From Monosporascus cannonballus (taxonomy: Eukaryota > Ascomycota > Sordariomycetes > Xylariales), in NCBI GenBank assembly GCA_004154925.1, contig QJNS01000161.1:115900-179899 (forward strand): a stretch of 64,000 nt of DNA. Direction: 5' to 3'. A program made the position numbers and the translations under genes. The notes under the pieces are model-generated. The model was not told the origin of the DNA and did not search any database. It worked only from the letters and a program-made list of their open reading frames with translations. Positions 61,425 through 64,000 of the stretch are shown in pieces (positions within the stretch are counted from its first letter, which is position 1; the number at the start of each line of letters is the position of its first letter).

Positions 61425-62564
61425 GAAAAGATAGAGAGAGAGAGAGTAGAGTCGATGGAGACAGTGATAACGAAGATGCCTCCAACTGAGCCGAGTTGAT
61501 ATCAGAGGAGGTATGCAGCCATGAGCCAGAGAAAAATTCACAGCATATTTTACGAGTTTCCTGCTATCGAGTGGGAAGGCAGGGAGGCACTGGACCTCCA
61601 ACGTTTACGTACGAAAATTCATGTGTTTCTTGAACCGACTACCTAGGTCGCTTATCCTGTCGATGTACTTCTCAACCGGGAATTGCGACGTCGACTCTCG
61701 CCTTAACTAGGTAGTCTGGTAGTGTAATGATCCTTATGATCCGTTTTATGCGTCTTTACAATCAAAAGACTTCAGTTTTGGGCTTCAAAACCTCCTTAAG
61801 TTTAGGGATACCTTGGAACGGGCGGCTTTTCCGGTTCTGAATTTGGATCTTATGAGGTGGAACGATCCTTGAGAGCAGCAGAGCTGAAGAAGACCTCTGT
61901 CTGGTTTAACGACATGATGATGCTTGTGGACAAAAGCCATACGTACTCGAAATGTCTCGATTAGCCGCAGGGTTTGCGCAGTACGTGTGTGCAAGTCTCA
62001 ATTCGGATGACTAATGGCGTCTCGGAGCGGAATGGAGGTCTTGAGGTTCAACAACGACAGGGGTGGTTAAGCGATAAGTGAACCGAAGCCCTCCGCTACC
62101 GTAGCCCCCACCAAGGCCCGTAGCGCCCGCCTTACGGGTTGAATAAGTACAATACCCCGCTACGCGTATAGACTCGCAAGACGCGTTCTCAGTCTCAACG
62201 ACTTCATTTGGGGGGATTATACAGCACTATGACCTTTCCTTACCTATGTCGCTATAAGAGAAGTAAACAAACAACCCCTAGTCGCGAACTCCTCTCGCTG
62301 TTCGCTAGTATATCGCTACGTTAGGTAACTTGGAACATACCCTCCTTTCGATTTTTTAACAACAACTATTTGTTCCAAGCACGCGCTGCTGTTCTTGAGC
62401 TCTCTGGTTTTCGCACGAGTTGCCCAAAGCGGTAATCATACGTATACACGAGCGAGCGCAGCGGGCTAGAACTTTTTTTTTTTTTTTTTTTTACTCAAAG
62501 CGATCCAAGGAACACGGCGTGGCCCCATCTATACCGTCCTAGCCGATCAGCCACCAGAAGAACC
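61425..62564. other. Intergenic with poly-T tract
   Basis: About 1.1 kb. A run of 20 T at 62473-62492 lies about 70 bp before the Cdc26 start and may be part of its promoter. An AG-rich run follows the aquaporin stop (61430-61447). Confidence 0.65.
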
Positions 62565-63479
62565 ATGCTCCGCAGACCCCCGACGACGCTCACGCTCACG
62601 GCCGAGGACATAGCCTCGTACGAGGACCGGCGAGCGGCGGCCCTGGCCGCGGCGTCGCAGTCACAGCAGTCCTCGTCCTCGCCCCTGCTCCTCGCCCACC
62701 AGCACCAGCACCAGCACGGCAACAGCACCAGCAACAACAACAGCAGCCTACTGAACGCGCACGCGCGCGTCCGTTTCCCGCCCCCGCCACGGCGCCACCA
62801 GCAGGCGCGCCGGCACCAGAACCAGCACCAGCACCACTCCCCGCCCCCGGGCGGCCCCGGGCCCGACCTCTCCAGCGGCGGCGCCGACGGCAGCAGCGCC
62901 GACGAGAACATGGAGGACGCGGACGCCGGCGAGGCCGAACGGGAAGAGGAGGCGGAGGGGGGGGAGCAGGAAGAAGAAGAAGAAGACGAAGACGACGACC
63001 CCTTCGTCACGCGCCCCAGCCGACGGCGCGCCGCCGCGCAGGCTCAGGCACAGGCACAGCAGGCGCAGGCGCGCATCACGGGCCGCGGCGGCGCCGCGCA
63101 GGCGGCAGCGCGGAGGATGAGGGCGCACGGGACCGCGGCCGGAGCGCAGACGGCGGCGGCGCAGCAGAGGGCGCAGCGGGTCGGCGTCGCCGCCGCGCCA
63201 CCGCTACCACCGCAACCGCAACCGTCGCACGCGCACCAGACGAGGAGGACGGCGTCGCAGCAGGGCAGCGAGCCCGCCCCGCCGCCGCCGCCGCCTCAGC
63301 AGCAGCCGCAGACGCAACAGCAACAACCGTTACAGCAGGGCCGCGTGACGCGGAGCCGCGACGAGCGGATCGTCGGGACCGCCGCTGCTTCTTCCTCTTC
63401 CGCCTCCTCTTCGTCTTTCACGGGGGGCGGCGGCGCCGGGGCGGGGGCGGGGTCCGGAGGCGCGGCGCGCCGGCGGTAG
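62565..63479 (+). CDS. CDC26: Anaphase-promoting complex subunit Cdc26 with long tail
   Basis: Cdc26/Apc12/Hcn1 is a small APC/C subunit whose N-terminus threads through and stabilises Cdc16/Apc6. The N-terminus MLRRPPTTLTLTAEDIASYE (residues 1-20) is the family signature, starting with the Met that is buried in Apc6. The rest of the 304-residue frame is low complexity: Gln/His-rich, then Glu/Asp-rich (about 125-145), then Ala/Gln-rich, with RVTRSRDERI near residue 265. Known family members are usually around 70-150 residues. A missed intron, a different stop, or a lineage-specific expansion could explain this. The gene is extremely GC-rich with no obvious splice sites. The identity rests on the first 20-30 residues. 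Confidence 0.75.
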   Translation: MLRRPPTTLTLTAEDIASYEDRRAAALAAASQSQQSSSSPLLLAHQHQHQHGNSTSNNNSSLLNAHARVRFPPPPRRHQQARRHQNQHQHHSPPPGGPGPDLSSGGADGSSADENMEDADAGEAEREEEAEGGEQEEEEEDEDDDPFVTRPSRRRAAAQAQAQAQQAQARITGRGGAAQAAARRMRAHGTAAGAQTAAAQQRAQRVGVAAAPPLPPQPQPSHAHQTRRTASQQGSEPAPPPPPPQQQPQTQQQQPLQQGRVTRSRDERIVGTAAASSSSASSSSFTGGGGAGAGAGSGGAARRR

Positions 63480-64000
63480 GACGCCCGGCTGTGGCTGCGG
63501 CTACGGCGGTTCTGGGTTGGGGGGTCTCGCCTGCCCTGATGCGGGGTGGTGCGGCGGGGGTTGCTTGCTTGGTTGCTCGGTTGCTCGCTCCCTCCGGAAG
63601 GGGAACCACCTCCGCTCCCCTATCTTTTTTTTCTTTTGCGGGGCTACCCGGCTGAGGCGGCCCTTGGGGGGGAGAGTCCGTGCCGCGTAGACGCGCTGGG
63701 ATCCCCGGACGAGGCGCGCTTTTGGTACCCGTGGCCGCGACGCTGGCGGCTTGTATTGTATTGTCGCGAACATGTTCGAGGGGCGGTGCGCGCGCCGACT
63801 GTCCCGGATCGGGCGATCGAGCTGGGACCGGCGTTCGTGGTCGAAGGCGGTTGAGGCGCTGCGGACTGTCGTCGAGTCGCGGTTCGAATACCTGGGGCGC
63901 GTGTATTGGAGGAGAGGGGGGGGGGGGGGGGGGGGGGGGGTGGGGGGGGGGGGGGGTGGTTGGTTATGATTTTGGGCTTTTTCGCAGCGGAGGGGCTGGG
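63480..64000. other. 3' region with poly-G tract
   Basis: No gene recognised. It holds a run of 25 G (63916-63940), T, then 15 G (63942-63956), close to the window end. Confidence 0.7.
63916..63956 (+). repeat. Poly-G tract
   Basis: 25 G, one T, 15 G. It could form G-quadruplex structure and is hard to sequence, so its length is uncertain. Confidence 0.9.

Overview
The window is nuclear DNA of a filamentous ascomycete (Pezizomycotina, probably a Sordariomycete). The protein-coding genes are interrupted by short introns (about 50-180 bp, a few longer) with GTAAGT/GTATGT-type donors and CTAAC/CTGAC branch points. The gene set is typical fungal nuclear content: a Zn2Cys6 regulator, Cdc26, Csn12, Rsc4, Ero1 and Cks1. 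No rRNA, tRNA, CRISPR array or prokaryotic operon is visible. All exon joins below were derived by hand from frame continuity and family knowledge; none was checked against transcripts.

Region 1 (1 to about 20.45 kb) is a heterochromatin-like block of extreme AT content. Its cytosines survive mostly outside CpA and TpA is very common, as expected after repeat-induced point mutation (RIP). It holds a decayed Ty3/Gypsy LTR retrotransposon on the minus strand (35-6975, both LTRs recognisable). Next come a short GC-normal island (about 7.28-7.87 kb), a 10.5-kb AT-rich block with no gene I can identify, and a 1.8-kb terminal-inverted-repeat element flanked by TA (18591-20412). That element carries a nested stretch without RIP (about 19041-19324). 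The change to normal base composition at about 20.4-20.5 kb is abrupt.

Region 2 (20.45-34.8 kb) carries uracil-DNA glycosylase (22340-23657, -), an Mtm1/SLC25A39-type mitochondrial carrier (24568-25977, -), an Hrt3/Pof7/FBXO9-type F-box protein (26911-28560, +), an unrecognised coiled-coil/AT-hook protein with a likely GC-AG intron (29967-30851, -), and two candidate small secreted proteins (31792-32420, -; 33645-33827, +). A 10-base assembly gap at 34850-34859 lies between two near-identical G-rich repeats.

Region 3 (34.8-64 kb) is the gene-rich part: a BTB/POZ protein (35379-36350, +); Csn12 (38608-40411, -) divergent from ribosomal protein eL20 (41043-42118, +); a Zn2Cys6 transcription factor (42462-44897, -) divergent from a GNAT acetyltransferase (45530-46231, +); an F-box-like protein (47112-48258, -); the double-bromodomain RSC subunit Rsc4 (48984-52006, -) divergent from Cks1 (53489-54045, +); Ero1 (55940-57938, +); a frame-broken aquaporin (60048-61424, +); and a Cdc26-like APC/C subunit with a very long low-complexity tail (62565-63479, +). 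The window ends in poly-G.

The genes do not form one pathway. They are mostly housekeeping loci for DNA repair, ubiquitin/cell-cycle control (F-box, Cks1, Cdc26, Csn12), chromatin remodelling, translation and ER oxidative folding, next to a RIP-inactivated repeat island. I found no convincing new system. The points most worth checking are the un-RIPed insertion nested in a RIPed transposon, the two-frameshift aquaporin, the oversized Cdc26 and the in-frame GC-AG intron.
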